A stretch of 64,000 nt of DNA from Martinezella rhizogenes (GCF_007002745.1 NZ_SGNY01000010.1:1-64000); one strand, 5' to 3'. Counted from the first letter of the stretch, positions 8,192 through 18,139 are shown. Numbers and translations: made by a program. The notes: generated by a model from the sequence alone, not told the origin.

Positions 8192-9997
8192 TTAAGCGAT
8201 CTGAACGAAGTGACCTTCGCCGGCTTCTTCGTAGGTCCGCTTCGGCGGCACATAATCGGCAGCGCGGAACGGGCTCTTGATCTCGTCATTGGAGATACGG
8301 CGCGTCTGTCGGCGCGAGGGATCGGCAATCGGGACCGCCGCCATCAGCCGTTTGGTATATTCGTGCTGCGGGTTTTCAAAGACGGCCTGACGCGGGCCAA
8401 TTTCGACGATCTCTCCGAGATACATCACGGCGACGCGGTGGCTGATGCGCTCGACAACCGCCATGTCGTGGCTGATGAAGAGGTAACCGAGACCGTATTT
8501 TTCCTGCAGGTCCAGCATCAGATTGATGACCTGTGCCTTCACCGAGACATCGAGCGCGGACACCGACTCGTCGGCAATCAGGAGCTTCGGCTCCAGCGCG
8601 AGGGCGCGGGCGATACAGACGCGTTGACGCTGGCCGCCGGAAAATTCGTGCGGGAAGCGGTCCGCCATCGAAGCGGAAAGGCCGACACGTTCCAGAAGGT
8701 CACCGACGCGCTGACGCGCTTGCGAAGCTGGCGCCAGACCATGGGTGACGATCGGCTCGGCAATCGCCTGGCCGACGCGGATGCGTGGATTGAGGCTTTC
8801 GAACGGGTCCTGGAAGATCATCTGCGCTTCGCGGCGGATATCGGCGAGATCGCTCTTGCCGGCCGTAAGTACATTCTTGCCGCCGATCTGCACTTCACCG
8901 GATACCGCATCGGTAAGCCGAATGATCGAGCGGCCGGTGGTAGATTTACCGCAACCGGATTCGCCGACCAACGACAGGGTTTCCCCCTGACGCAGTTCCA
9001 GCGATACGCCTTCGACCGCGTGGATGCGGCCGATGGTTTTGCGCAGGAAGCCCTTCCTGATCGGAAAGCGCGTAATCAGGTTGTCGACCTTGAGGATCGG
9101 TGGGTGATTGCGCTTGACCGTATCCTCGGTCGGCTTGACCGGCTGGATTTCCCCGGTTGCCATGTCCACCTGCGGAAACCGCAACGGACGATCCTTGCCG
9201 GTCATCGAGCCAAGCTGTGGTACTGCCGACAACAGCGCGCGGGTATAGGGATGTTTGGCGCCGGCAAAGAGATCATGCGTCGTGCCGGTCTCAACCTGTT
9301 CGCCACGATACATCACCACCGTACGGTCGGATATTTCCGCAACAACGCCCATGTCATGGGTGATGAAGAGCACGGACATGCCTTCCTCTTCCTGCAGTGT
9401 CTTGATGAGTTCGAGGATCTGCGCCTGGATGGTCACATCGAGCGCCGTCGTCGGTTCGTCGGCGATCAGCAGCTTGGGGTCACAGGCAAGTGCAATCGCG
9501 ATAACGACACGCTGGCGCATGCCGCCCGAAAAATTCATCGGGTATTCGTTAAGGCGCGACTTTGCCGAGGGAATGCGGACCTTTTCCAGAAGCCGCACCG
9601 CTTCCGCCTGAGCTTCGGTTTCCGTCATGCCGCGGTGTTGGCGCAGGACTTCGGTGATCTGCGCACCGATCCTCAGCACCGGGTTGAGCGAAGTCATCGG
9701 CTCCTGAAAGATCATGCCAATGCGATTGCCGCGGATTTTCTGCATGTCTTCAAGCGGGATCGACAGAAGGTCCTTGCCCTCGAACTCGATCTTTCCGGCC
9801 ACGCGCGAATTGCCCGGCGACAGAAGCCGCATGATCGACATCGCCGTGACGCTCTTGCCCGAACCGGATTCACCGACAACGGCGACGGTTTCCTTCGGCG
9901 CGATATCGAAGCTGACATCATGCACGACATTGCGCCACTCGCCACCGACGCGGAAGGCCGTGTTGAGATTGGAAATCGAAAGAATTGGATTGGTCAT
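8192..9997 (-). CDS. fused peptide/nickel-type ABC ATPase (DppD-DppF fusion, GsiA-like)
   Basis: 601 residues from ATG 9997, preceded by GAGGG at 8 bases; an in-frame GTG 15 bases earlier is less likely. There are two complete nucleotide-binding domains. The first has Walker A GESGSGKS, signature FSGGMRQR and Walker B LLIADEPTTALD. The second has GESGCGKS, FSGGQRQR and LLIADESVSALD. Each has the C-terminal oligopeptide-transporter extension (for example PYTRALLSAVP and EYTKRLMAAVP). It is the cytoplasmic engine of the importer formed with the two permeases and binding protein of this operon. Confidence 0.93.
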   Translation of the reverse strand: MTNPILSISNLNTAFRVGGEWRNVVHDVSFDIAPKETVAVVGESGSGKSVTAMSIMRLLSPGNSRVAGKIEFEGKDLLSIPLEDMQKIRGNRIGMIFQEPMTSLNPVLRIGAQITEVLRQHRGMTETEAQAEAVRLLEKVRIPSAKSRLNEYPMNFSGGMRQRVVIAIALACDPKLLIADEPTTALDVTIQAQILELIKTLQEEEGMSVLFITHDMGVVAEISDRTVVMYRGEQVETGTTHDLFAGAKHPYTRALLSAVPQLGSMTGKDRPLRFPQVDMATGEIQPVKPTEDTVKRNHPPILKVDNLITRFPIRKGFLRKTIGRIHAVEGVSLELRQGETLSLVGESGCGKSTTGRSIIRLTDAVSGEVQIGGKNVLTAGKSDLADIRREAQMIFQDPFESLNPRIRVGQAIAEPIVTHGLAPASQARQRVGDLLERVGLSASMADRFPHEFSGGQRQRVCIARALALEPKLLIADESVSALDVSVKAQVINLMLDLQEKYGLGYLFISHDMAVVERISHRVAVMYLGEIVEIGPRQAVFENPQHEYTKRLMAAVPIADPSRRQTRRISNDEIKSPFRAADYVPPKRTYEEAGEGHFVQIA

Positions 9998-10001
9998 GAT
10001 C

Positions 10002-10943
10002 TTAGCCCTCACGACGCGGATTGAGGATGTCGCGCAGGGAATCGCCGATCAGGTTGATCGCGACGATGAGCAACAGAAGGGCGATGCCCGGGAATAGGCT
10101 GATCCAGTAGTCACCGGAAAGCAGGTATTCGAAGCCGTTCGAGATCAGCAGACCAAGGGACGGTTCCGTCACCGGCAGGCCGATGCCGAGGAAGGAAAGC
10201 GTTGCTTCCAGCATGATGGCATAAGCGACGCGCATGGTGGCGACGACGATCAGCGGCGGCAGGCAGTTCGGCAGGATGTGCCGGAAAAGGATGTTGCGGT
10301 CCGGCAGCGCCATCGAGCGGGCGGCATCGACATAAGCGCGTTTGCGCTCGACCAGCGCCGAACCGCGGATCGTGCGGGCATAATAAGCCCATTGCGTCAC
10401 CACCAGCGCCAGAATGATCTTGTCGACGCCCTGGCCAAGAATGGCGAGGAAAATCAGCGCAATCAGGATTGCGGGGAAGCTCAGCTGGATATCGACGATA
10501 CGCATCAGCACCGAGTCCAGCCGGCCGCCGACATAAGCGCTGGTGAGACCGATCGATGCGCCGATGACGAGCGCGATCGCCGCACTGGAGAGGCCGACGA
10601 GGATACTGGTGCGCAGGCCATAGAGAATGGCGCTGAACAGGTCGCGGCCCTGCGTGTCGGTGCCAATCAGATAGGTCATGCCCGACATGCTTTCCGAACC
10701 CGGTGGCAGGCGACCGTCGAGAATGTCGAGTTGAGCCAGATCATACGGATTTTGCGGCGCGATGACCGGTGCGAAGATGGCAGCCACGATAAAGATCGTC
10801 ACCAGTATGATGCCGACGAGCGCGAGCTTGTCGTGCAGCAGCGCATGGACGACTTCCCGTGCGGGGGAACGCGAGGTGGATTTCGCGCCGCTGTTTGCGG
10901 CGGCATGAACCGAAACGGTCGAGCTGTTGTTGTCGGTCATCAC
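10002..10943 (-). CDS. ABC permease, DppC family
   Basis: 313 residues with an N-terminal cytoplasmic tail, about six membrane helices and the DppC-type signature region (YLIGTDTQGRDLFSAILYG). The EAA loop is VDAARSMALPDRNILFRHI, followed by LPNCLPPLIVV. Its start overlaps the end of the DppB-like gene by 4 bases, and the ATPase begins 4 bases after its stop. With the DppB-like partner it should form the inner-membrane channel. Confidence 0.92.
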   Translation of the reverse strand: MMTDNNSSTVSVHAAANSGAKSTSRSPAREVVHALLHDKLALVGIILVTIFIVAAIFAPVIAPQNPYDLAQLDILDGRLPPGSESMSGMTYLIGTDTQGRDLFSAILYGLRTSILVGLSSAAIALVIGASIGLTSAYVGGRLDSVLMRIVDIQLSFPAILIALIFLAILGQGVDKIILALVVTQWAYYARTIRGSALVERKRAYVDAARSMALPDRNILFRHILPNCLPPLIVVATMRVAYAIMLEATLSFLGIGLPVTEPSLGLLISNGFEYLLSGDYWISLFPGIALLLLIVAINLIGDSLRDILNPRREG

Positions 10944-11914
10944 GAATTCCCCTCAAGGCGAACGCGGGGGTCGACGATGGAGTACAGAATGTCGACCAGA
11001 AGATTGATGATGCTGAACATCACCACGGTGATCATCAGGTAGGCGAGGATGACGGGACGGTCGAGAACGCCGATAGCGTCGATGATCAGCTTGCCCATGC
11101 CTGGCCAGGCAAAGATCGTTTCCGTCACGACTGCAAAAGCGATCAGCGAGCCAAGCTCCAGACCGATGACGGTGATCAACGGGATCAGTGTGTTCTTCAG
11201 TACGTGTACGGTGACGATACGGCGTTCCGGCAGACCCTTGGCGCGGGCGAAACGAACGAAATCGAGTTGCATGGTTTCCATCACACCGGCGCGTGTAAGA
11301 CGGATGACCAGCGAAATCTTGAACAGCGCCAGGTTGAATGCCGGTAACAGAAGATGCGCCAAACCATCGAACGTGAAGAGGCTGAGTGGTACGCCAAGGA
11401 CGTTGACAGTCTCACCGCGACCCGATGCCGGCAACCAGCCCAAATAGACACTGAACAGCATGATCATGACGAGCCCGATCCAGAAGGTCGGCAAACTGAA
11501 ACCGAGGATCGAAAAGGTCATGATCGACTTGGAAATAAAGCCCTTCGGCTTGAGGCCGGCATAAACGCCGAGCGGAATGCCGACAACAAGCGCCATGAAC
11601 AGCGCGACGAAGGCAAGTTCCAGCGTTGCCGGCATGCGGTTCAAAATCAGGGTTAGCGCCGGCTGATTGAACACAAAGGAATTGCCGAGATCGCCGGAAA
11701 GCGCACGCGTGAGGAACAGCCAGTATTGTTCCCAAACCGACTTGTCGAGGCCGAAGGACTGGATGACCTGCAGGCGTTCCGCCGGCGTCGCGGTGGGGCT
11801 CAGCAGAACGTCAACCGGATTGCCGACGAGATAGAGGCCGACAAAGACCAGAACCGACATGACAAAAAGCGTGAGCACGGTTTGTAGCGACCGGCTTAGA
11901 AGATATCCGCTCAT
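10940..11914 (-). CDS. ABC permease, DppB family
   Basis: 324 residues with six predicted membrane helices. It has a DppB-like N-terminus (LLSRSLQTVLTLFVMSVLVF), the conserved LGFSLPTFWIGLVMI segment, an EAA loop (FVRFARAKGLPERRIVTVHV) and a C-terminus ending YSIVDPRVRLEG, characteristic of DppB/GsiC proteins. It overlaps the nucleoside hydrolase gene upstream by 4 bases and the DppC-like gene downstream by 4, so the operon is tightly coupled. Confidence 0.92.
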   Translation of the reverse strand: MSGYLLSRSLQTVLTLFVMSVLVFVGLYLVGNPVDVLLSPTATPAERLQVIQSFGLDKSVWEQYWLFLTRALSGDLGNSFVFNQPALTLILNRMPATLELAFVALFMALVVGIPLGVYAGLKPKGFISKSIMTFSILGFSLPTFWIGLVMIMLFSVYLGWLPASGRGETVNVLGVPLSLFTFDGLAHLLLPAFNLALFKISLVIRLTRAGVMETMQLDFVRFARAKGLPERRIVTVHVLKNTLIPLITVIGLELGSLIAFAVVTETIFAWPGMGKLIIDAIGVLDRPVILAYLMITVVMFSIINLLVDILYSIVDPRVRLEGNS

Positions 11915-12891
11915 GAGCTTGAGCCTCCCAGATTTTTTTTAGCGAGCGCTGCACCGCCATGGCGGGCGATGCGCTCGATCAGTAATTCGATGAAACCGGC
12001 CTCGTCGACATCGGTAACGACGGTGGTGTTCGCCGCCCGGTCCATTTTCTTGTAAAAATCAGCGTAGGTGTACCCCATCGTGAGACCGGTGACCTCAACG
12101 CCGACAAAAGCCTCGCGGCTGGTGAACAATTCGGGTCGGATCAGCCATGCGATCGTCGTTGCATCATGGATCGGTCCACCCGGTCGACCGAAACGTTTGA
12201 CGTCGCTGCGGTCGAAAGTTGAGAAAAGATTGAAAAGGGCATCGCCCGCTTCGCCGCCGGCACGGAACCGTTCAAAATGTTTGGCGGTAAACAGCGCCTG
12301 GAAGGTCATGTCGAGCGGCATCAGCACAATCGGAACGCCGGACTGGAAGACGATTTCGGCGGCGTGCGGATCGGCATAGACGTTGAATTCGGCCCATGGC
12401 GTGCGATGGCCAAGTGCGGTGAAAGCTCCGCCCATAGAAACAATCCGGCGGATGCCGCGGGCAACGTCCGGATGCTGGATCAACGCCAGCGCCACATTCG
12501 TCATCGGCCCGATAGCGCAGATGGTGACCGGCTCACCTGCCGCTGCCGCCGCCCGCGCCGTGCGGACGATGAAACGCACGGCGTTTTCTTCCGCCGCAAC
12601 GATATCCCCGGCCTTGACCAGCGTATCGTCGAAAGCGCCGATGCGAGCGTATTTCCCATAGACCTGTTCGCGCACCAGCGGACCGCTGGCACCGGCATAA
12701 ACCGGCACATCACGCCGTCCGCTCAGGCCAACCAGCTTGCACGCATTGGTGACCGTATCGCGAAGCGGCACATTGCCGGCGACAATGGATAGTCCCAGAA
12801 CCTCGATTTCCGGCGAGGCAAGCGCCATCAGAATGGCGGCGGCATCGTCCACGCCAGGATCCGCATCTATGATGACCTTGTGAGGTTTCAT
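11911..12891 (-). CDS. inosine-uridine-preferring nucleoside hydrolase family protein (first of two)
   Basis: 326 residues. The family Asp cluster that binds Ca2+ and ribose is intact near the N-terminus (IIDADPGVDDAAAIL). Further active-site blocks are CAIGPMTNVALAL, AEFNVYADPHAAEIVF, PIVLMPLDMT and the C-terminal HDATTIAWLI. These enzymes cleave the N-glycosidic bond of nucleosides to give base and sugar; no secretion signal is seen, so it should act after import. It lies between a second hydrolase and the permease genes with 4-base overlaps. Base preference cannot be assigned. Confidence 0.9.
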   Translation of the reverse strand: MKPHKVIIDADPGVDDAAAILMALASPEIEVLGLSIVAGNVPLRDTVTNACKLVGLSGRRDVPVYAGASGPLVREQVYGKYARIGAFDDTLVKAGDIVAAEENAVRFIVRTARAAAAAGEPVTICAIGPMTNVALALIQHPDVARGIRRIVSMGGAFTALGHRTPWAEFNVYADPHAAEIVFQSGVPIVLMPLDMTFQALFTAKHFERFRAGGEAGDALFNLFSTFDRSDVKRFGRPGGPIHDATTIAWLIRPELFTSREAFVGVEVTGLTMGYTYADFYKKMDRAANTTVVTDVDEAGFIELLIERIARHGGAALAKKNLGGSSS

Positions 12892-13847
12892 GCGACGACC
12901 TTTTCGGCATAACGCGACAGGCGCTCGAGGAAGAAAGCGATCACGCCTTCCGCATCGACCCTGGTGACGATGTCGGCATTCGGCTCCAGACCGCTCTTGC
13001 CATACCAGTCGGCAATCGTCTGGCCCATGCAGAGTTCGCTTTCATATTCGACGAACACACGTGCTTTCTGGGTTTCAAACAGATGCGGCGCAAGAATATA
13101 GGCCATGACCAGCGGATCATGCAGCGGACCGCCACGCGAGCCATAACGGGGTACGTCGTTACGATCCCAGAACGCCATCAGTTCGGCAAGCGTCTGGGAA
13201 ATGCGACCGCTGACGCGGGAAAACTCAGTGACATGTTCCGGCTTCAGCATGACCTGATGGGTAGCATCGAGTGCCAGCGCGACAATCGGGATGCCGCTGG
13301 AAAACACCACATGCACGGCATGAGGATCGGCCAGAACATTATATTCTGAGGTCATCGTGCGGTTGCCGGGTTCGCGATAGGCGCCGCCCATCATCACGAT
13401 ACGCTCGATACCTCCAGCGATCTGCGGTTTCATACGCAGCGCGACGGCAATATTGGTCATCGGACCCAGGCAGCAGAGCGTGATACGCTCGCCCTGTTCG
13501 GCGGCCTTGCCCAGCGCGTCGATCAGGAAATCGACGGCGGAAGTCTCTTCCGCCTTCTTCACCGGTTCCGGCAATACGGTGTTGCCGAGTCCGGTCTTGC
13601 CATGAAACTGACCATGGATCGGCTCACGCAGCATCGGCCGGAAGCAGCCGGCATAGACCGGGATGTCGGCACGATTGCCGAGTTCGCAGACCTGCAGCGC
13701 ATTGCGCACCGTGCGCTCCAGCGGCTGGTTGCCACAGACCGGCGTGATACCCAGAATCTTAAGTTCCGGCGACACGAATGCGGTCAACAGGGCAATCGTG
13801 TCATCGATACCCGGATCACAATCGACGATGATCGAAATCGGCTTCAT
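12888..13847 (-). CDS. inosine-uridine-preferring nucleoside hydrolase family protein (second of two)
   Basis: 319 residues from ATG 13847, with AAGG 8 bases upstream. The metal/ribose motif is DCDPGIDDTIALL. Other conserved blocks are CCLGPMTNIAVAL, SEYNVLADPHAVHVVF, PIVALALDAT and LHDPLVMAYIL. It is clearly paralogous to the next gene, but many loops differ, so the pair may cover different bases or sugars. It is cytoplasmic, and its stop overlaps the start of the partner by 4 bases. Two divergent hydrolases kept side by side suggest a mixed or modified nucleoside diet. Confidence 0.9.
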   Translation of the reverse strand: MKPISIIVDCDPGIDDTIALLTAFVSPELKILGITPVCGNQPLERTVRNALQVCELGNRADIPVYAGCFRPMLREPIHGQFHGKTGLGNTVLPEPVKKAEETSAVDFLIDALGKAAEQGERITLCCLGPMTNIAVALRMKPQIAGGIERIVMMGGAYREPGNRTMTSEYNVLADPHAVHVVFSSGIPIVALALDATHQVMLKPEHVTEFSRVSGRISQTLAELMAFWDRNDVPRYGSRGGPLHDPLVMAYILAPHLFETQKARVFVEYESELCMGQTIADWYGKSGLEPNADIVTRVDAEGVIAFFLERLSRYAEKVVA

Positions 13848-13880
13848 TCTCAATGCCTTCAATGTGTGGGATCAGAAAAC

Positions 13881-14762
13881 TCAGAGCGCGCCGACATCGC
13901 GCAGCACACTGGCGATTTCCGCTCGCGCGGCTTCGCCGAGCGGCATTTGCGGATGTATCGGCGCACCGACGGCAAAACCCTGCAGATCGAGCGCCGTCTT
14001 GATGCAGGCGGCGATCGAATATTTCGCGAAAATCTCGTTGACCTTCCACATCGGCCGCTGAAGGTCCATCGCACGCGTCCAGTCGCCGGCCTTGGCCACC
14101 TCATAAAGCGCAATGCTCTGCTTGGGCACGATGCAGGCCGGACCGGCCATCCAGCCCACACCGCCAATCATCATCACGCAGACCGGGATGTGCGCGGAGG
14201 CTGCAAATACTTCCATCCGGCCGCGGGTCCGCTCGATGATGGAGAGCAGGCGCCCCGTATTGGTCGAGGCGTCCTTGATGTAGCGGATATTATCGACCCG
14301 GCTCAGTCGCTCGATAACCGGCAACGAAAGATCGGAACGCTGGAACTGCGGATTGGTATAGAGCACCACCGGACGGCCCTTGGCCGCCCCGGCGATCGCA
14401 GTGAAATAGGCTTCCACACCCTCGTCGCTGACCGGAAAGTACGCTTCGAGGATCGCCAGAATGCCATCCGCACCGGCCGCGACCATATATTCCGTCTGGG
14501 CAACGGCGTCGGCAGTGGAAGTCGACGCCACGCCGGCGACAACGGGAACCCGGCCGCGATTGGCCGAGATCACGGTATCGACAACGCGGCGTCTTTGCTC
14601 CTGGGAGAGATAGGCAAATTCACCCGTGCTGCCGAGGGGCGTCAGACCATGCACGCCCGCGTCGACCAGGTGGTCCACCAGATCCGTCAGCACACCTTGC
14701 ATCACCTCACCGCGGCTATCGACCGGGGAAACGAGATAGGGAAATACACCGCTGAAAGACAT
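13881..14762 (-). CDS. dihydrodipicolinate synthase / N-acetylneuraminate lyase family protein
   Basis: 293 residues, a full-length DapA-type TIM barrel. Visible features are the pyruvate-binding loop [12 protein letters not shown] (near residues 45-56), the tyrosine segment VVLYTNPQF (about 135-143) and the Schiff-base lysine in YIKDAST (about 165). The family does aldol cleavage or condensation and dehydration of 2-keto acids. It is unlikely to be the lysine enzyme because it is embedded between a binding protein and nucleoside hydrolases. A role in cleaving a keto-acid or sugar-acid piece of the imported compound is inferred. Confidence 0.85.
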   Translation of the reverse strand: MSFSGVFPYLVSPVDSRGEVMQGVLTDLVDHLVDAGVHGLTPLGSTGEFAYLSQEQRRRVVDTVISANRGRVPVVAGVASTSTADAVAQTEYMVAAGADGILAILEAYFPVSDEGVEAYFTAIAGAAKGRPVVLYTNPQFQRSDLSLPVIERLSRVDNIRYIKDASTNTGRLLSIIERTRGRMEVFAASAHIPVCVMMIGGVGWMAGPACIVPKQSIALYEVAKAGDWTRAMDLQRPMWKVNEIFAKYSIAACIKTALDLQGFAVGAPIHPQMPLGEAARAEIASVLRDVGAL

Positions 14763-14785
14763 GGTGGACCGCTCCTTTTCTTCAA

Positions 14786-16336
14786 TCAGTTCGGCTTCAC
14801 GTAGTAGGGAAGCGTGTAACCGTCGGAACGACCTGCATAGTTGATATCGCTCTTCACCGCCCAGGTGTTGGCGAGATAGAAAACCGGAATGACACCGAGA
14901 TCCGTCATCGCGATTTCCGTGGCCTTCTTCAGAAGTTCCTCGCGCCTGGCGTCGTCGAGCGTCGAGCGGGCTTCGTTCAGGGCCTTGTCGAATTCCGGGT
15001 TGGAATAACGACCGCGATTGCCCTGACCGGCCTTTTCGCCGTAGGTCTCGAGGATCGGTCCAAGAACGCCGGAAGCCTCACCGGTTTCGACGGCGGCACC
15101 GCCCATGATGAACGAAAACTCGAGGTTCGAGGCACGGGTAAAATAGACGCTGCCCGGCAGGGTGGCGACTTCGGTCTTCACGCCGACGCGGCTGAAGAAC
15201 TGGCCGATGGCCTGCGCAACCTTGCTATCGTTCGGATAACGGTCATTCGATGCATGGAAGGTCAACTGGAAACCGTCGGGATAACCGGCCTTCGCCAACA
15301 GTTCCTTGGCCTTGGTCGGGTCATAGGCATCGACCTTGATGGCGGGATCATAACCGAAATAACCTTCCGGCACGACCTGGCCGGCCGGCACACCCTGCCC
15401 GTCCATGATGCGGTCGACCAGCGCTTCGCGGTTGATCGACAGAGATAGAGCGCGGCGCACTTCCGGTTTCAGGAGCGGGTTCTTGCCATCCGGACCCTTG
15501 GCGAAAGGCGATTCTTCACGGGCTTGGTCCATGTGCAGATACATGATGCGGTTGCCGGCAATATTGACGACTTTCAGCTTGTCGGATGCCTCAAGCCGGC
15601 GGGTATCGGCCGTCGGGATGCTTTCGATCATGTCGACATCGCCCGAAAGCATGGCGGCAACGCGCGCGCTCGGGTTCTTGAAGACCCGGAAGGTTACCTT
15701 GTCCCAGGCAGCTTTTTCGCCCCAATAGGCATCATTGCGTGCAACAACGACATTGTCGTCCGGCGACCAGGAAACGAATTTAAACGGGCCGGTGCCGACA
15801 ACACCCTTGCCGGTGTTCATTTCGCCCGTCGTAACCTTTTCCATTTCGGCCGGAAGCATCGCGATACGGCTGAGGTTGTTGAGCAGAAGCGGCGTTGGAC
15901 CGGCAGTCTTGATACGGACCGTCAGCGGATCGACGGCTTCGACCTCGGTGATAGCCTTCACGTAAGCGGCAAATGAGCTTGGGCTGTTGGTCGAGGCAAG
16001 TGGAATGCGCTTGATGCTGGCGACCACGTCTTCAGCGGTGAAATCGCTGCCGTCGTGGAATTTCACGCCTTCGCGCAGCTTGAATTCCCAGGTCTTGTCA
16101 TCGACGATTTTCCAGGAAACGGCGAGCGCCGGCTGGATCTGCTGCTTGTCGTCCTGGTTGACGAGGCCATCGAAAATGTTGCGTGCCATCGCACTGTTCG
16201 GGCCGACGACATAAAATTGCGGGTCCATGGACGTCGTTGAGGCAGAAAGACCAACGGTCAGATCCCGCGCCTCGCTCGCGAACGGCATGGCGAAAACAGA
16301 CGCTGCCAATGCGGCTGCGAAAACAGAAAACTTCAT
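14786..16336 (-). CDS. ABC solute-binding protein, family 5 (peptide/nickel type)
   Basis: 516 residues with a signal peptide ([18 protein letters not shown]). The family-5 architecture is clear: [20 protein letters not shown] at the mature N-terminus, then [36 protein letters not shown] and [16 protein letters not shown]. It should capture the substrate in the periplasm for the DppBC-DF importer downstream and is the first gene of the operon. Family-5 proteins bind peptides, nickel, opines and some sugars. The nucleoside hydrolases downstream suggest a nucleoside-containing ligand, which is an inference. Confidence 0.93.
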   Translation of the reverse strand: MKFSVFAAALAASVFAMPFASEARDLTVGLSASTTSMDPQFYVVGPNSAMARNIFDGLVNQDDKQQIQPALAVSWKIVDDKTWEFKLREGVKFHDGSDFTAEDVVASIKRIPLASTNSPSSFAAYVKAITEVEAVDPLTVRIKTAGPTPLLLNNLSRIAMLPAEMEKVTTGEMNTGKGVVGTGPFKFVSWSPDDNVVVARNDAYWGEKAAWDKVTFRVFKNPSARVAAMLSGDVDMIESIPTADTRRLEASDKLKVVNIAGNRIMYLHMDQAREESPFAKGPDGKNPLLKPEVRRALSLSINREALVDRIMDGQGVPAGQVVPEGYFGYDPAIKVDAYDPTKAKELLAKAGYPDGFQLTFHASNDRYPNDSKVAQAIGQFFSRVGVKTEVATLPGSVYFTRASNLEFSFIMGGAAVETGEASGVLGPILETYGEKAGQGNRGRYSNPEFDKALNEARSTLDDARREELLKKATEIAMTDLGVIPVFYLANTWAVKSDINYAGRSDGYTLPYYVKPN

Positions 16337-16465
16337 GACGGGGACTCCTCCAGGTTGTCCGGCCCGCGCTCCCTGCGGGCAAAAGAAGAATTAACGTTTT
16401 ACCTGGCAAAAGAAAAATTGCATTTTGTACTTAAGCCATGCCGCAATGTTATGGAAGGAAACCAG

Positions 16466-17368
16466 GTGAGACTGAAACCAAGGCAGGTCGAAGCGTTTCG
16501 AGCCGTGATGATGACCGGTGGCATTACTGCAGCGGCCGAAGCCCTGAACGTCACCCAGCCGGCCGTTAGTCGTCTTATCCGCGATCTTGAGGATATCGTG
16601 CAGATGCGGTTGTTTGAACGGATCGGCGCCAGGCTGGTTCCAACCACAGAAGCCACGCAGTTTTACCGGGAGGTCGAACGACTGTATCTCGGCCTCGACC
16701 AGATCGCCCAGGCGGCCGATGACATACGAGCACACAAGAACACCGTCTTGCGGATCGGTAGTGTCACGTCATTGGTAAGGCCTTATCTTCACAAGGCAAT
16801 TGTCGAGGTGATTGGTGACCGGCTGGACATTCCGCTTGTCATCGACGTCGAAAACAGCCGCCACATCTGGGATATGGTCGATCAGAACCGCTACGATCTC
16901 GGTCTGGTTTTCGGTTCTCCCAGAATGGCCGACAAGAACGCCACGCCTCTATACAGTTCCTATGCCGTCGCCGCAATGACGGCAGATCACCGTCTGGCAT
17001 CCCGCCGGGTCGTCACACCTGGTGACCTTCTCGATGAACGAGTGCTCATTCCTGGCCGCAATTCTCCACTCAGGCTAGCACTTGACCGCGCTTTCTCAAT
17101 CGAAGAGCACCAACCGACAAGCACGATGGAAACGTCAATGCTGAACTGCTGCCACTTTGCGTCGGCCGGCATGGGCGTCGGCATCGTGGATCATACCAGC
17201 TTGCGCTCTGCCGATGCCGAAGTGGTGGCGATACCATTCGAACCAAAGATCGAAGTGTCCTATTACGCGATACGGCCAACTGGTGCGCAAAGAATTGCTG
17301 TCCTTGATGAGTTGATTAAGCGCATACGCCAAATGATGAGAGCCGAGGAAGGTCCTGATCACACCTAA
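16466..17368 (+). CDS. LysR-family regulator, divergent to the nucleoside-type operon
   Basis: 300 residues from GTG 16466, chosen because GGAAGGA lies 6 bases upstream; ATG 16451 would add five residues but has no ribosome site. The HTH is RQVEAFRAVMMTGGITAAAE followed by ALNVTQPAVSRLIRDLE. The effector domain spans about 90-290 (VLRIGSVTSLVRPYL, YDLGLVFGSPRMAD, GMGVGIVD). It resembles LysR regulators controlling amino-acid or opine catabolism. It is divergent from the binding-protein gene 129 bases away and is probably that operon's ligand-responsive regulator. Confidence 0.9.
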   Translation: MRLKPRQVEAFRAVMMTGGITAAAEALNVTQPAVSRLIRDLEDIVQMRLFERIGARLVPTTEATQFYREVERLYLGLDQIAQAADDIRAHKNTVLRIGSVTSLVRPYLHKAIVEVIGDRLDIPLVIDVENSRHIWDMVDQNRYDLGLVFGSPRMADKNATPLYSSYAVAAMTADHRLASRRVVTPGDLLDERVLIPGRNSPLRLALDRAFSIEEHQPTSTMETSMLNCCHFASAGMGVGIVDHTSLRSADAEVVAIPFEPKIEVSYYAIRPTGAQRIAVLDELIKRIRQMMRAEEGPDHT

Positions 17369-17942
17369 CATTACGGGCTCTTGCATGGGTTCGGACTATC
17401 AACGCCTATCTGCCTTGAAATAAGCAGCCACCTCGCCGCTGTATTGACGAGATTGGAAAGGAAGACTTACCGCAGGGATCGACATCTGATTTGGCTATAC
17501 CCCCAAATTCCGGCTGCAATCTCTGCGTTCAGGTCTGCCCACCAATGTCTTCGGGGGCGATGCCGGAAGGCCCGCTCTTCATCCTGCAGCAGGATTCGTG
17601 CCAGACATATTTTATGTGCGAGGGCTATTGCCGGGTCGATGTCCCAGTCATCCATCCTGTTTCATGAAACCTATTGGCAAGCCGCACGGGATGATCTTGA
17701 TTCCTATGACGAGGTCTTGAAGACGTTTCAGGAAAAACAGGGTCTTCCGCAAAACAGCTGGACGGCACCCATTTCCCAGCGTGTGGAGAACGCCACGGCG
17801 CTCAAGGGCCGCGCGGACTGAGCCAGACATTGCGCCGTCTCGGTTTCGGCATCAAATAAACGCCTGCCCCTGCCGGCATCGAACACAGACGCGTCCCTGG
17901 CTCTGCGATAACCGACCACCTGCCAGGGGCAGCGCATTCTCT

Positions 17943-17963
17943 CCCGAAATCACCGATTTCGGG
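17943..17963 (+). terminator. perfect 9-bp hairpin, terminator-like
   Basis: CCCGAAATC / GATTTCGGG with a 3-base loop, followed by AACTGATTTTC. There is only a weak T run, so it may end transcription from upstream or be a regulatory structure. It sits 21 bases before the shared organosulfur motif. Confidence 0.45.
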
Positions 17964-17984
17964 AACTGATTTTCTACAAAATTA

Positions 17985-18010
17985 GTAGATATAGAATGAC
18001 CGGTCTTCCT
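17985..18010 (+). promoter_or_regulatory. copy A of the 26-bp organosulfur-block motif
   Basis: GTAGATATAGAATGACCGG then TCTTCCT. It matches the copies at 24381 and 31104 at most positions (core TAGA-ATAGAA--ACC-GTCTT-CT). TTCTA 9 bases before TAGAT forms a partial inverted repeat, as LysR-type activator sites often show. It lies 157 bases before the ketopantoate-reductase-like gene and is likely the promoter/operator for the 18.2-24.4 kb genes. Confidence 0.6.
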
Positions 18011-18122
18011 TTATACCGCTTGAAGGCCTTACGATCCGTTCCAGACTGCTTCTGAACCGCATCCTGCCACCGTCCTCAATCGCCGCCCGCACAGACCGCC
18101 GAATAAATCAATAACCGAAATC

Positions 18123-18139
18123 CTCCGGAAAATCCGGAG
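18123..18139 (+). promoter_or_regulatory. leader hairpin upstream of the 18.2 kb operon
   Basis: A perfect 7-bp inverted repeat, CTCCGGA-AAA-TCCGGAG, ends 27 bases before the ATG at 18167. It would fold in the 5' untranslated region, close to but not covering the AGGA ribosome site. There is no T run, so it is more likely an mRNA leader structure than a terminator. Confidence 0.35.

Noticed and set aside
8210..10024. Long plus-strand open frame (about 600 codons) opposite the fused ABC ATPase
   Set aside because: It mirrors the high-GC coding strand; the translation is rich in His, Arg and Asp without domains, while the opposite frame carries two perfect ABC cassettes.
13881..14762. Calling the DapA-family gene the lysine-biosynthesis dapA
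   Set aside because: It is inside a catabolic importer operon; the family covers many aldolases, and no lysine genes are nearby.
17639..17821. 60-residue frame with VLKTFQEKQGLPQ resembling a peptidoglycan-binding repeat
   Set aside because: Similarity is too short and the start lacks a ribosome site; left in the gap description.
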